DNA of 64,000 bases, taken from positions 219,211,350 to 219,275,349 of the forward strand of contig CM037877.1 of NCBI GenBank assembly GCA_021292165.1, written 5' to 3'. A program made the translations under genes and the position numbers. Below the pieces are notes generated by a model, which was not told the DNA's origin, searched no databases, and saw only the letters and a list, made by a program, of their open reading frames with translations. Shown in pieces: positions 42,673 through 53,420 of this stretch; positions within the stretch are counted from its first letter, which is position 1, and each line of letters begins with the position of its first letter. This DNA comes from Shinisaurus crocodilurus. Taxonomy: Eukaryota > Chordata > Lepidosauria > Squamata > Shinisauridae.

Positions 42673-43433
42673 ACAGTTACACTGTTGTGCACCTAGGAAA
42701 AAGGAACCAAATGTACAGTTACAGGATGGGGGACACTTGGCTCAACAATACTACAAGCGAGAAGGATCTTGGAATTGTGGTAGATCACAAACTAAATATG
42801 AGCATGCAATGCGATGTGGCTGCAAAGAAGGCAAATGCTATTTTGGGCTGCGTTAATAGAAGTATAGCTTCCAAATCACGGGAAGTGCTAGTTCCCCTCT
42901 ACTCAGCAGTAGTTAGGACTCATCTTTAGTACTGCATCCAGTTCTGGGCACTACACTTTAAGAAGGATGTAGACAAACTGGAAAGGGTTCAGAGGAGGGC
43001 AATAAAGATGATAAAGGGGCTAGAAACAAAGCCCTATGAGGAGAGAGAGACTGAAGGAACTGGGCATGTTTAGCCTTCAGAAGAGAAGACTGAGAGGAGA
43101 TATGATTAGCGCTCTTCAAGTACTTGAAAGGTTGTCACACAGAAGAGGTCAGGATCTCTTCTTGACCATCCTAGAGTGCAGGACACGGAATAATGGGCTC
43201 AAGTTACAGGAAGCCAGATTCCAGCTGAACAACAGGAAAAACTTCCTGACTGTTAGAGTAATACAACATTGGAACCAATTACCTAGGGCTCTCCCACACT
43301 GGAGGCATTCAAGATGCGGCTGGACAGCCATCTGTCAGGGATGGTTTAAGTTGGGTTCCTGCATTGAGCAGGGGGTTGGACTCGATGGCCTTTTAGGTCC
43401 CTTCCAACTCTAATCTATGATTCTATGATCTAG
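42673..43433 (+). pseudogene. CR1-clade LINE, ORF2 C-terminal part and 3' end
   Basis: Plus-strand frames read the CR1 ORF2 end in order: 'KDLGIVVDHKLNMSMQC', 'RTHL' followed by an in-frame stop at 42927-42929, then in pieces a 'LEKVQRRA'-like block near 42975, '[19 protein letters not shown]' (43054-43110) and 'NNRKNFLTVRVIQHWNQLP' (43230-43290). The CR1 3' hallmark 'GAGCAGGGGGTTGGACTCGA', 'CCTTCCAACTC' and 'ATGATTCTATGATC' follows. It begins exactly at the right end of foldback copy 2. Confidence 0.9.
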
Positions 43434-43628
43434 TAAGGATGAACAGAGAAAACAAGATTTGATTTGGACCTCATTTTGGTGCTTTGGATAGCAAGTTGCT
43501 TTGCCTCAGATTGCTTTTGGCGAGCTCCACTTCACCCTGGGTCTGAAGCATGGCCTCACTTGGAAATCTGAAGCTTTGTATATCTTCCCTTCACCATTAT
43601 CGGAAAATGAACAAATGTCTTTTAATAA
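43434..43628. other. No recognised feature
   Basis: Short stretch between the CR1 end and a hAT-like MITE; nothing recognised. Confidence 0.4.
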
Positions 43629-43956
43629 GGCTGGGCAACATATGACCTGTGGGCTGCGTGCAGCCCCTGCTGCCCCCCAGTGCAGTCCCTGCTGCCCCAG
43701 CAAATTTGGCAGAGGTAAAAAAATAATAATGTTTTTTAAAAATGGCAGCTTTATTGCTACAGAGCACAAAGAAGGTCAAAATTGGCTTGTTCTGAAGCTA
43801 AATTGGACCCTTTTAGCATACCGAAGTGGTTTGGCACTGAAATTCAGCAGCAAACTGCCAATCTTGGCCCAGCTCTCCATTGAGTGCAGCCCACAATGGG
43901 GGGGGGAGCCCAGGGGGCAAACATGGCCTTTGGATCCCCCAAAGTTGCCCACCCTG
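43629..43956. mobile_element. hAT-like MITE (old)
   Basis: Left 'GGCTGGGCAACATATGACC' and right 'AGTTGCCCACCCTG' are inverted in the manner of the vertebrate hAT MITEs that begin CAGGGGTGGGCAA. C/G-rich subterminal blocks follow each end. Terminal bases are degraded on the left and no target duplication is readable. Confidence 0.5.
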
Positions 43957-44119
43957 GTCTATAATTTTTGTAAAAACCTTTCTGCAAGGTTGGATGTAAT
44001 TTTCAAGAATAGTAGCTCCTTCTTAGTGGATGAAGTTTGCCTAATTATGGACAAAGAAGTGTAGCTTTTTTTACAAGTCTGTGTACGTTCTGTAAGAGCG
44101 AGTAAGGCCCCATGTCATG

Positions 44120-44440
44120 TGCTACGTAACAGCAGCCTCTCGGGGAAGAACTTTCCAGATCTATCCTGCGTCCACCCAGCCAGGCTGGGCATTGGCTCCT
44201 CCTGGGCAGGAAAGAGTATAAAGGACTTCCTTTCCTAACTGAGCATTGCTCTGAGCTCTAGTATGTCTTGTATTTCTGGTCCTGCTCTCAGTTCTGACTC
44301 CTGGTTTGTCCTCAGCTTCTGACTCCTGGTTTATCCTTTGATCTTGATTGCTCTATGGCCATGGCTCCCAGTTCCTGACTCTTACCTGACTGCTGCCCAC
44401 AGCCCGGCACTGACACTCAGCTGGAAGGGCACAACTTTTA
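44120..44440 (+). other. Possible solo LTR or retroelement 5' end
   Basis: It has a TATAAA-like box at 44217-44222 in 'GAGTATAAAGGACTTCC' and downstream repeats of 'TTCTGACTCCTGGTTT', the texture of an LTR U3/R region. No matching second LTR, defined ends or target duplication were found. It could equally be unrelated sequence. Confidence 0.25.
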
Positions 44441-45085
44441 GGATGAGAACTTCTGTGTAGTTCTAAACCATAAGTTCATTCTGCCAGGGAATTATTGGCA
44501 ACCATTTTCATGGTTGTAGCTCCATGTAGACATAACTGCATGGTCACCTGAATCACCCCCTTGGAACTAAAAATACCCTTATGTTTTGTTCACTAAAATT
44601 TGTACTTGGTTAATGGGTCTTCATATATACCTGAGATCTGTTCAAGCCAACATCAAGCAAATAGAAATAGCAATGTAAATTCAGTAATTCAAATTTAATT
44701 AAAAAATGAATAGGAAGAATGAATTAAATAACATGCTCTGTTCTTCTGCTCACAAAGGTTAACACAAGAATTACTGTAATGGCAATTCTTGTGTGAATTA
44801 CCATTACAGTAGCTTGCAGGAAGAGAAAAGTAATACTTATGTTTAAAATATGTGTCAGCTGGCTCGTAAATTGACACAAACGGCTGCTGTTTCTGTACAT
44901 ACAAGAGTCCACAGAGATGTAAAAGCACAGTACATGCCAAGTCATAGTGTTCCATAGCTGCACAATCAAAGTAGAGTCAGTATATTAAAAAGACTGGGTG
45001 GGGGGGAACCGGGGAAAGCATTTTCCCAAATACCAGACAAAGACACAAACAAATACAATTACACAACAATCCCATCTACGGTATA

Positions 45086-45298
45086 TGCCAATCTTGGAGA
45101 ACATCCAGAACTTGGAGATAATAGTAGAACTGGCTGTCCAGCTGCAAAAGAGCTCTATAGCATAAGTGAAAAGAATACCAAATATTTCACCCCAGCCAGT
45201 CTTAAATCAGGAGAACACCCAGAACTTGTTTGGAGATAAAAGTGGAACTGGCTGCCCAGCTGTAAAAGAGTTGTACATTTACAGAATGGAGTGAAAAG
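45086..45298 (+). repeat. Diverged tandem duplication next to foldback copy 3
   Basis: Two units of about 100 bases share 'GGAGAACAYCCAGAACTTG', 'GGAGATAA', 'GAACTGGCTGYCCAGCTG', 'AAAAGAG' and 'GTGAAAAG'. The second unit ends directly at the foldback element (45299). They are perhaps 80% alike, so old. Confidence 0.7.
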
Positions 45299-45844
45299 CA
45301 GGAACGGTGCAGGGCTGTTTGGCGCCCTAGGCCAAATTATATTTAGCGCCCCCCCTCTCGTGCCGTGGGGGGGGGGCTCCGGAGCAAAGCAGCCCTGCTC
45401 TGCAACCCCCCCCGCGCCGCCGCCGCCCCACCACCACCTACCTTCCCCCCGCCCCCGCTGCTGGCTGCTGCTGCCACCGCTGCCGCCGCCTCCTCCTCCT
45501 TCGACGCGACGGGACCCCCACGCTTTTTTTTTTTGCCGGGGAAACCAGGGCAACAGGGCTGTTTAAGCCCTGTTGCCCTGGTTCTTCCCGGCAAAACAAC
45601 GCCGGCGGGGCTCCGGAAACGACGGGAAGGTAGGTAGGTGGCGGGCGCGCGCGCGCGCGCGCGGGGGGGGAGGGGCGGCGGCGGTGGGGCGGCGGCTGAC
45701 AGGTGGGCGGGGAGGCGCGGCGGAGGCGGCAGGCGGGGCAGGAGCACGGCGGAGGCGAGGAAGGGGCACAGAAACGCTGCGCCCTGTTCCGCCACGCGCC
45801 CTAGGCAGCCGCCTGGGTCTGCCTAGCGGTAGCGCCGGTCCCTG
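45299..45844 (+). mobile_element. GC-rich foldback hAT-like element, copy 3
   Basis: Left end CAGGAACGGTGC and right end GCGCCGGTCCCTG; same orientation as copies 1 and 2. It holds the central palindrome near 45560 ('GGGCAACAGGGCTGTTTAAG') and a (GC)n block at 45642-45662. The right flank ATGCTGGA (45845-45852) equals the left flank of copy 2 and not its own left flank GTGAAAAG. Confidence 0.85.
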
Positions 45845-45852
45845 ATGCTGGA

Positions 45853-47596
45853 GGGAGGGGGGGAGGAAGATGTGGACTGGATAAGGGCTATGATGGAGGG
45901 CCACGCTAGAGCCACTAAAGGTAACATAAGAGTACGGTATGTTACCTGAGTATGTATTCCAACATATTTATCCTGTTTCAGGAGGAGAGCACAGCCAGGG
46001 TTTCAAGCACCAGCAGGAGCTCAGAGCCAAGCAGAAGGTCTGACACAAGCAGGGATCAGGCATAAGCAGATCCAGACACAAACAGATATTGGACAACTCA
46101 GTCTGGATACCAACACATGAGAAGGGCAGTTTCAGATGTTGCTTCAGCAGCAGCATCAGGTAGGATGTCTATGTGTCCTACTTTACAGAGGACAGTCCTC
46201 TATTGAAGGTGGCCTCTATTTGATGGGTTACGCAGGCCCAAGCCTGGTTTAAAGTTGAAGAACCCTAAGAAAGGAGAGGAGGCAGGGGCCTTGAAGTTTC
46301 TCATCAAGCATTAGCACCTGGATACCAGCCTGAGCAGGCACACAGGTCACCTGGTCAATCTTCCTCACTATTTATTTATTACATTTCTATACTGGCTCCG
46401 ACAGCACTGAAGGGGTCACAGCTCAACTGCCGTTTCTGGGATGGAGTCCTTGGAATCTGAGGAATATGGCAACACAACCTCCTCAGTCAGGGAGATGGTG
46501 GTAGGATGAACTCAAAGGGTTCCTCATGCTCCAGGGAAAGTGAGGCTGTCTAGGGGCTGTGCAGAGGGTGAGTCTCTCCCCACTCTGCCTCTTCATTGGA
46601 ATCTATGTCCTCATCATCTCCAAGCATGAAGAGCCCAACCCAAGGGTCATGATCACATTGAGAATGTCACTGCAAATTTGTGTTATAGTTGGTGACATTT
46701 TCCAGGTCTGCACCCTATGTATGGCACGCATTGCCTCTAAAATATAACGAACTCAGCATCAGGAGTTTACTGAAGAATACCCCCAGGTGCACTTTCAAAG
46801 TCTTGGAGGTCAATAACACATACATGATTGATTGACCTCAAAACTTTGTGGCAGGAAATCTATCCCATGTCAATCAGGCCAGGAGAGTTGCCATTTTAAA
46901 AGGACTGTGATAGATGGGGCTAGCAGTGCAATGAAGTGGGAGACAGAGCTCCAATTTTTCACCACAGCGTATACCAAAATGTCACTGTATTCATTTGTAA
47001 TATTCATGTACATGCTGCTTGCAAGATGTCTGCCCACAGTCTTTAAGGGCAGGTGCCTCTTTCAGGAGATCTAAGCAGAACTTTCAATATACTATTTACC
47101 CAAACTGTAATTACATTACTTTTACTCTGGATCAAACTAAACTATTAGATTAAGCATGTGAGAAAACCTTTTCATCATAGTCAAGAGCAAGGGCACCATT
47201 TAAGGTGGGCAGGAAGGACAGACACCCTCTACTCTGCATTCCAGAGCACATCTGATTATTCCTCAGCACCACCAATTTTCCTGCTTGTTATGAAGTATAA
47301 ATAGGTAACAATGAATGCACTTAACATACACTGCTTCTTCTTTGCAGTTTAAACATGGACATATCCAAGAGCTGGCCTTTGACCCTGATCATGAATCTTT
47401 CCCCCTTCAACTCTCATTCTTTCCACACAATGAAATGTGAAAGGGTACCCCTGTAGAATTGGCTTTTCTTTATTAAGTGTACAAAAGAAAGAAAGAAAGA
47501 ACTTCATTATGGTCACTACCAATTTTTTTGCCCTTGCGTTAGCCTTAGGGACTAGTCCTATGACTTGGTATAACAGCAAATAATTGCTTAAGATTG
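45853..47596. other. No recognised feature
   Basis: Mixed unique sequence. A short LINE-tail-like 'TATTTATTTATTACATTTC' occurs at 46371-46390. The region 45975-46150 has diffuse repeats of CAG/AGC-rich words that might be retroelement-derived. Small frames are not credible. Confidence 0.35.

Positions 47597-47624
<28 letters not shown>
47597..47624. repeat. (GT)n microsatellite
   Basis: About 14 perfect GT units; a separate (AC)n of about 7 units lies at 47675-47689. Confidence 0.95.
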
Positions 47625-47627
<3 letters not shown>

Positions 47628-48001
47628 TTTACATTTGTTGTCCATCCTATCTCAAAGGCTCAGAATGATTTTTAACACACACACACACAATCTTGTATCT
47701 AAAAGCAGTCACTTAGTAAATTGTCATTTCTCAATGGTAAGTGAATTTGTATTCAGATTCTAACAACAGTTAAATTCAACAGATACAAATGGAGCTGCAT
47801 TAATATCATTGTACTGCATTGAGTCAGGTTATTTCATTTCCTTTTATGGCTATTCAGAGTTGAAATTCTGTCTTCTGGGAGCAGCTTCAAATAATATGGC
47901 GAGAAATAGTCTCCCCCAACAGAGCTGTTGGATTGCCTGCATGGACACTTCTTCTATGTTCATAGAAACACATCGCGCCTGCAATCCTATACACACTAAT
48001 G

Positions 48002-48096
48002 CAGTGTTCTCCAACCTTGGGTCCCCAGATGTTTTTGGCCTACAACTCCCGGCATGCCCCAGCCAGCATCTGGGGACCCAAGGTTGGAGAACACTG
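48002..48096. mobile_element. hAT MITE, 95 bp, perfect inverted repeats
   Basis: Terminal inverted repeats beginning CAGTGTTCTCCAACCTTGGG are identical for 30 bases at both ends, around a 35-base centre. An exact 8-bp target duplication CACTAATG flanks it (47994-48001 and 48097-48104). The perfect arms indicate a recent insertion. The centre ('GGCCTACAACTCCCGGCATG') resembles the inner part of the TTAA-flanked MITEs at 3351 and 52578. Confidence 0.95.
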
Positions 48097-48399
48097 CACT
48101 AATGGGTCTCACTTCTGAGTAGGCATGCATAGCACTGCATCGTTAATCCTACCGTCATGAGGTGTGGGAGGGGAGTGCTGGTCAGGAGATCAGCCCTTCA
48201 CATCCATCAGTTGGCCTGTGGGGTTCCCCAGATGTCCACATCTCCTTCCTCTGGCCCCACCCCCTTTCCCCCAACCACCAATCGTTTGGTGGTTTCCCAG
48301 GTTTTGTGCAGTTCCCCCCCCACCCCATTCTAAAAGGGTGAAATGTCTCCTAAGGCTTAGTTACTGGCAATAAGAGCTTTAAGCTAATATATGCTGGTA

Positions 48400-48511
48400 T
48401 TTGTAGGATTTTTTGGGCCCACACCTTTTGACCACCACTGGAATATGGCCCCTGAAATCTTCTCTGCATTGGAATGCAGTTTTTAGGGTTCAAAGAGGTT
48501 CTGCACCCCTG
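48400..48511. mobile_element. hAT-like MITE, right half, same family as 40899
   Basis: Shares 'CCACCACTGGAATATGGCCC' and 'AAGAGGTTCTGCACCCCTG' with 40980-41074. The left end is not recognisable. Confidence 0.5.
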
Positions 48512-49464
48512 ATGTAGTTGTTAGGAGGCTATTACAAGCAAATTACAGAAGAGAACTAGTGCTGGGAGTAAAGTGCATGTCTAGTTAGTGGTCACCTGTA
48601 CTACCAGCTGTATATGGGAAATGTGCATGATCATCCAATTGCGACAAGTGGTAGTAGTAGCAGCAAGGAGGCGCCCTTTCGTATGTATTTCTGATTTGAT
48701 CCCCGTGTGTGAGACAATTACGTGCTTATGCGAAATTATCCCTTTTAGTGTCAGACCCACCCTGATGCAGCACTTCTTTGTTGTCGTTTGAAAGGCCCTT
48801 TTTATTCCATGAAAGTAAAGACTGCACATAGACATCAGAGAATCAGTTCTGTGCAAATTGAGGCTGCTCACAAAAAGAAAAGTTTTGCCGCTTTTCAAAG
48901 AGTCATGCTTGTGAAACGTCCTCCTTTAAAGAATGCCAGCAAACAAAGCTTCCCCCACTGGTACCCACTAATGATCCCAACTGCAAATTATCATTTCATT
49001 TTTTAGGGACTAAGCTATAGGATGAGCTATAGTTGGCTCATCTATTATTAGTCCTAATGCAAAGACATACTAAACACGTTTGCTTGGAAGTAATTCCCAC
49101 TCAGTGCAGCAGAACTTCCTTCTAATAAAGTGTGCTTAGGATCACAGCCTTCGTTATTTAAAGCAGAGGTGGCCGTGGGCAACATGTGGCACGTGGGCAA
49201 CCCCTGGCCTTTTTTGCAGCATCCTGCCAAATGAGCTGCCAAAATACAGCAACATAGCAGCAAAAAAAGGGGCCCATTATTCCTTATTTATAGAAGTTGC
49301 GGTTTGCTGCCAACATTCGGTGGTGTGGCAGCAAAAAAGGGCCATTTTAAGGGGAAATTGGCCCATTTTTGTTGCTGTACAAGTGACTTTGGGCAACAAA
49401 TTCAGTGGCATGGCAGCAGGGAGCAGAGCTGCAGCCTGCTGTGGGGTTCAGCAGGGAGGAATCA
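48512..49464. other. Unannotated, possible hAT remnant
   Basis: At 49166-49215 'GAGGTGGCCGTGGGCAACATG' and 'GGGCAACCCCTGGCC' resemble hAT MITE ends, but are not resolvable. The remainder shows nothing recognisable. Confidence 0.3.
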
Positions 49465-49548
49465 GCCCCTTGCATTGAGCAGGGGGTTGGACCTGATAGC
49501 CTTGTAGGCTGCTTCCAACTCTTATGATCTATGAAATCTATGAAATAA
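49465..49548 (+). mobile_element. CR1-clade LINE 3' end
   Basis: 'GCATTGAGCAGGGGGTTGGA', 'CCTTGTAGGCTGCTTCCAAC' and 'TATGATCTATGAAATCTATG' are the CR1 3' terminus with its short direct repeats. No 5S head precedes it, so this is a truncated CR1 or a decayed SINE. Confidence 0.75.
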
Positions 49549-49634
49549 CCCCTTGTTTAAAGCATATTCAGATGAGAACCTTTTACCGCCCTGGGCCATC
49601 AGCTGGTTATTTCTGGTGCTTGAAGGATAAATGA

Positions 49635-49876
49635 GAGCCAGTGTGGCATAGTGGTTAGAGTGTTAGATTGGGACTTGGGAGATCTGGGTTCTAGTCCCCA
49701 CTCAGCCATGAAGCTCACTGAATGACTTTGGGCCAGTCACTGACTCTCAGCCTAATCTGCCTCACAGGATTGTTGTGAGCATAAAATGGAGAGGAGGATT
49801 ATGTAAGCCACCTTGGGTTCCTTGCAGGAAGAAAGGTGGGATATAAATATAATAAATAAATATATAATAAATAAAT
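49635..49876 (+). mobile_element. Sauria-type SINE, full length
   Basis: 'GAGCCAGTGTGGCATAGTGG' starts the tRNA-like head. A box-B-like 'GGTTCTAGTCC', the body and 'GCCACCTTGGGTTCCTTGC' follow, then a tail 'GGTGGGATATAAAT' with an extended (AATA)n run interrupted by TATATA. Confidence 0.9.
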
Positions 49877-49914
49877 ATCCATATCTACCAGCCAAACCCA
49901 TCAGTTCCCATACA

Positions 49915-50110
49915 CACATTTATTTATTTTATTTCCTATAATTTTTTATCCTTCCCTTCTATATTAAAAAATTACTCAGGGCAGCTCACAGAGAATTTAA
50001 ACAATAAAGTAAAATGTGGTTAAAACAACAATGATATGGCAGAGTAATCTAAGGCCACAGTCAGGTGAGAAACTAAAAAATACATCATGCAGAGATTTAA
50101 AACACATTTC
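49915..50110 (-). mobile_element. L2/CR1-type LINE 3' tail
   Basis: 'TTTATTTATTTTATTTCC' followed by 'ACTCAGGGCAGCTCACAGAG' and A-rich sequence looks like a minus-strand LINE 3' end. Family not certain. Confidence 0.4.
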
Positions 50111-50282
50111 TTTTCCTATAGATGAGAACAGACTTTTTTGTGCACACAAAACTCTGGAATATATGAAATATTCACACTGGGGAGGGGACATCATTCAATG
50201 ATGAAGCCTTTTTCTCTCCCCCCCCCCCTCACTCTTGCTCTTCTTAAGAGAGAAGAAGGAAGTTGGGGTAGTAGTGACTACA

Positions 50283-50346
50283 TTTCAGTGGTTGAGCACT
50301 TGCTTTGCATGCAAAAGGTCCCAGGTTCAATCCCTGGCATCCCCAG
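50283..50346 (+). mobile_element. tRNA-Ala-like SINE head or tRNA pseudogene
   Basis: 'CAGTGGTTGAGCACTTGC' (box A region), 'CTTTGCATGC' (anticodon arm with TGC) and 'GGTTCAATCCCTGG' (T arm with box B) are in tRNA order, ending 'CATCCCCA' close to an acceptor 3' strand. The acceptor 5' strand is not well paired, so a working alanine tRNA is unlikely. A related 5' piece, 'GGGGCTGTGGCGCAGGGG', occurs at 52274-52291. Confidence 0.6.
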
Positions 50347-51992
50347 CTAATAAGATCAGGGATCATGTTCCTAGTCACTTGAATTAGATAACATAGACCT
50401 GAACATTCTGTTTATTTTATTTCTTTAATATATTTCTTAGCTGCTTTGGGGGGCTTATTTGGATATTTACTAATTGTTAATTCCAGGGTCTCCCCGCCCC
50501 CTTTCTGTTTATTTTGTTTGCCTGTTTGTTTTATTTTGCTTTGGTGAAATTCGCAATAAAAAATAAATGGGGAAAAAATATGTATTTCTTAGCCGTCTTT
50601 CAAGACTGCGGTCTTCCCAAGGTGGCTTCCATAATAAAACAATAGAATTCAATATCAACAAAATAAATAGCAGGCATGGGGGGTGCTATGGGTTGGTACC
50701 CTAGCAGGGGTCTTTAACCAGTTGCCCCCTCTGTGGTCTCAGTCGATGCTTGCTATTGGCATTGAAAGAAAACCTTCCAGAGAGCCCTTCCCCCAATGCA
50801 AATAGCAAGCATGGGTGGGCTGATCCAGATCAGCACTGCAGCCCATGTCCCTCCAGGTCTTAATCTGGCTCAGGGGCCCTCCAGCTCCTCTTTACTTTTT
50901 AAAAAGCCATTCTTATGATTGCTTATTGCGTGAGTGGCATCTCATCGAGTTGCATGTGCCTCGAACTGGTAAACACACATTGAAGTTGAAATAAAATAAA
51001 GTTTCCATTTCTAACATGGCAACCGAAGGCCTGATCTTCGCATCAGCATCAGCTATCCATTACCACATGTGGAAGAATAAGTCAGTGAGGGAAAAGAGCA
51101 ATATTAATTTCCCTTGGTTTTTACATGTCCAGCTCGATAAGTTGATAGTAACACCCTTGTTTTCTCCACTAAACTTGTGGTCTTTGAGTTTTCAGATGTA
51201 TTTGTGACTATTAAGAGTTTAATATGCTGGTTTGAACATTTCCTCAGAAATATTCAGAGCACTATTTTCATTATAATTAGTGCTGCAAAACAATTCTCGC
51301 TCCTGTCAGCGCCAGTATTAATATTGTATAATCAATTGCTTGGTAAATCTTCTTTATTATAATCCGGTAACAGGGGGACCTTGCACTAGTCAAAGAAGGA
51401 TATGAAATAGCCTGAAGCCCAAGTGGCGCAGTTAACGTTTCCTCTCTAATTGCTCTGTGTCAGGAAAGAACGACGACTGCCGGCATTTCCTTCCCTTCAA
51501 TAGAACAAAATTAGGAACTAAAATACTTCTCGGTGTTGCTCCATCACAACTGATTGATTCCCATCAAATCTGTTTAATCTGAAGTCAGTCTATCAGCCCA
51601 GAGCAGCAAGTCTTTGATTGTTTTCTCATTTGGGAGGATGGATAATGTTAATAATAACTGGCACTTCTCTCCTTTCCCTCCTGCTTGGACCCCAAAGGCA
51701 CAATGTAAATATTAATTTAGAACTGTTCCACACTTGACGTGGCAATCATGTTTGTCACAGCTACGTTAGTGTTACACCAGTGTTTCCCCACAGTGAACAC
51801 ATGAAGTGTGAAAGGTAGCCACTAGCCACGCATTCCTAAACGTTCCACAATCAGAGAGACATGACTGTCTGTGGGTCCCTGATGTACGAGGTGCAGTGGT
51901 AAATTCTGAAGCACAGGTGCCCATAATGACATACGTAGCCATGCCCCCATGGCCATGCCTGCAGGCAGCTTTACAGATCCATATCTATCAGC
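50347..51992. other. Unannotated; candidate conserved non-coding DNA
   Basis: 50400-50660 has retroposon-like A/T-rich tails. 51010-51700 is unique with clusters of ATTA/TAAT words, 'CTTTGATTG' and 'TGATTGATTCCCATC', a texture common in developmental enhancers of vertebrates. No coding frame with recognisable content. Conservation untested. Confidence 0.35.

Positions 51993-52058
<66 letters not shown>
51993..52058. repeat. Palindromic (GT)n(AT)n(AC)n microsatellite
   Basis: Ten GT units, a TA run and eleven AC units form a perfect self-complementary block of about 66 bases that could extrude a hairpin or form Z-DNA. Confidence 0.95.
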
Positions 52059-52299
52059 TTTGGTTGCTGAGAAAATCCATTTCCCCCAGCTATTATGAAG
52101 AGTGCAGCTACTGTGAGGACTGCAGAGGGAACAGGGAAGTCTGAGGGGAGTCACAGATGGTGTCATCATCCCTGGTAATCAAACTGTCCTGGCACTTCGA
52201 CCCTATGAGCCCTGGCTCTACTTTGCCACTGCTGATGCATGTCCACTGTGTTTTTAGAGAAGTGGGGGGGGGGAGGGGCTGTGGCGCAGGGGTAGAGTA

Positions 52300-53420
52300 C
52301 AGCAAAAACATTGAGGCTACATATTTTAACAGGCTAAGTTTAAAAAGGTGTGCCTTTACACCCTTTCTAAAGGCAAGGAGAATGGGCACCAATCGTAGTT
52401 CTGGGAAGCACATTCCATAGTTTGGAGGCAACACAGGACAATGTCACGTGTAGCTGACAAACAGGCCTCTGCAGGTAAGGGCACCCTGAAAATGGCCTCT
52501 CCTGCAGATCTTAATACCCAGACAGGTTCATAGTAAGACAGGCTAACCCTTTGATAGCCATGTCCTAAGCTGTTTAAGGTGCAATCCTATGCATGTTTAG
52601 ACAGAAAAAAGGCCTACAACTCCCAGCATGCTACAGCCAACTCTGCTGGCTGGGGCATGCTGGAAATTGTACACCTTTTTTTCTGTCAAAATTTGCATAG
52701 GATTGTTCCCTTAAGGCTTTGAAGGTTAAAACTAACACCTTGAATTAGTGCATATAAAGCAATTGGCAACCAGTGCAAGTTTTTCAAGACAGGTGTAATA
52801 TGGTCCTAATATACCATGCAACAGTTAGCAGCCTAGCTGCTGCATTTTGCACCAATTCAAGCTTCCGGTGTGAATGAGAGGTAGCCCCAGATAGAGTGCA
52901 TTGCAAAAGTCTAAAAGTGATGTACGGTATCCAAGGCATGGATAACTGTTGCCAAGTCAGGAAAAATGCCTTTCTTTCTGTCCCACCTACATCTGAAGTA
53001 GAAGAAAAGGGTATGAGAAGCCATGGGATCCTCATCTCCCACAGCCACACAACTTTGCAAGAGAAACATAGCATCTCCGGGTTGCAAGCTGGCAACCCTA
53101 TCTACATCTCAAATAGTCTCTAGCATAAAATTAATGAGCTGGTTTATACCTTACATTGAGATCTATGCTCTTATAAGAGTTCTCCTGGTACCTTTAGTTG
53201 TCTGAGAAATGCTGCAACCTGTAAGGCAGAGACTCATAGCCATCAGTATCTGCAACTTTTGATCTTGAAAGGAACCCTTTCAGAAGCACTGGAAGATTAC
53301 AGAGCTTGCTGAAGTTGGCAACTCTGAGCTCCCAGTTCACCTTGTCCACGTGAATGGCTCCTATCCATGCAAAAGGTAGCCCTATGTAATGTCTGAATTG
53401 GCCCTCAAGACATCCTTTCT
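52300..53420 (-). mobile_element. L2-clade LINE, ORF2 end and 3' region, decayed
   Basis: The minus strand includes 'KLELVQNAAARLLTV' (within 52784-53095), matching 'KLQLVQNAAARLVKG' of the copy at 36835-37888, and downstream 3' segments ('GAATGTGCTTCCCAGAAC', 'GAGGCCATTTTCAGGGTGC'). It is split by the TTAA-flanked MITE at 52578-52710. Confidence 0.7.
52578..52710. mobile_element. TTAA-flanked MITE (piggyBac-like), 133 bp
   Basis: Arms GGTGCAATCCTATGCATG... and its imperfect inverse ...TTTGCATAGGATTGTTCCC, then 'GACAGAAAAAA', 'CTACAACTCCCAGCATGC' and its inverse. It is flanked by TTAA on both sides (52574-52577, 52711-52714). The TTAA duplication suggests piggyBac transposase; no coding capacity. 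L2 sequence resumes on both sides. Confidence 0.75.

Noticed and set aside
42213..42929. 238-residue frame
   Set aside because: It fuses foldback-element sequence to the CR1 ORF2 end. The N-terminal half is low complexity and only the last 80 residues or so are LINE-derived.
45573..45904. CpG-island promoter with an Arg/Ala/Pro-rich gene
   Set aside because: The GC-rich block is copy 3 of a transposable element with defined ends; the same sequence occurs at 17327 and 42151.
50283..50346. Functional alanine tRNA gene
   Set aside because: Box B and the anticodon arm are good, but the acceptor stem does not pair, and such heads are common in SINE-derived sequence.
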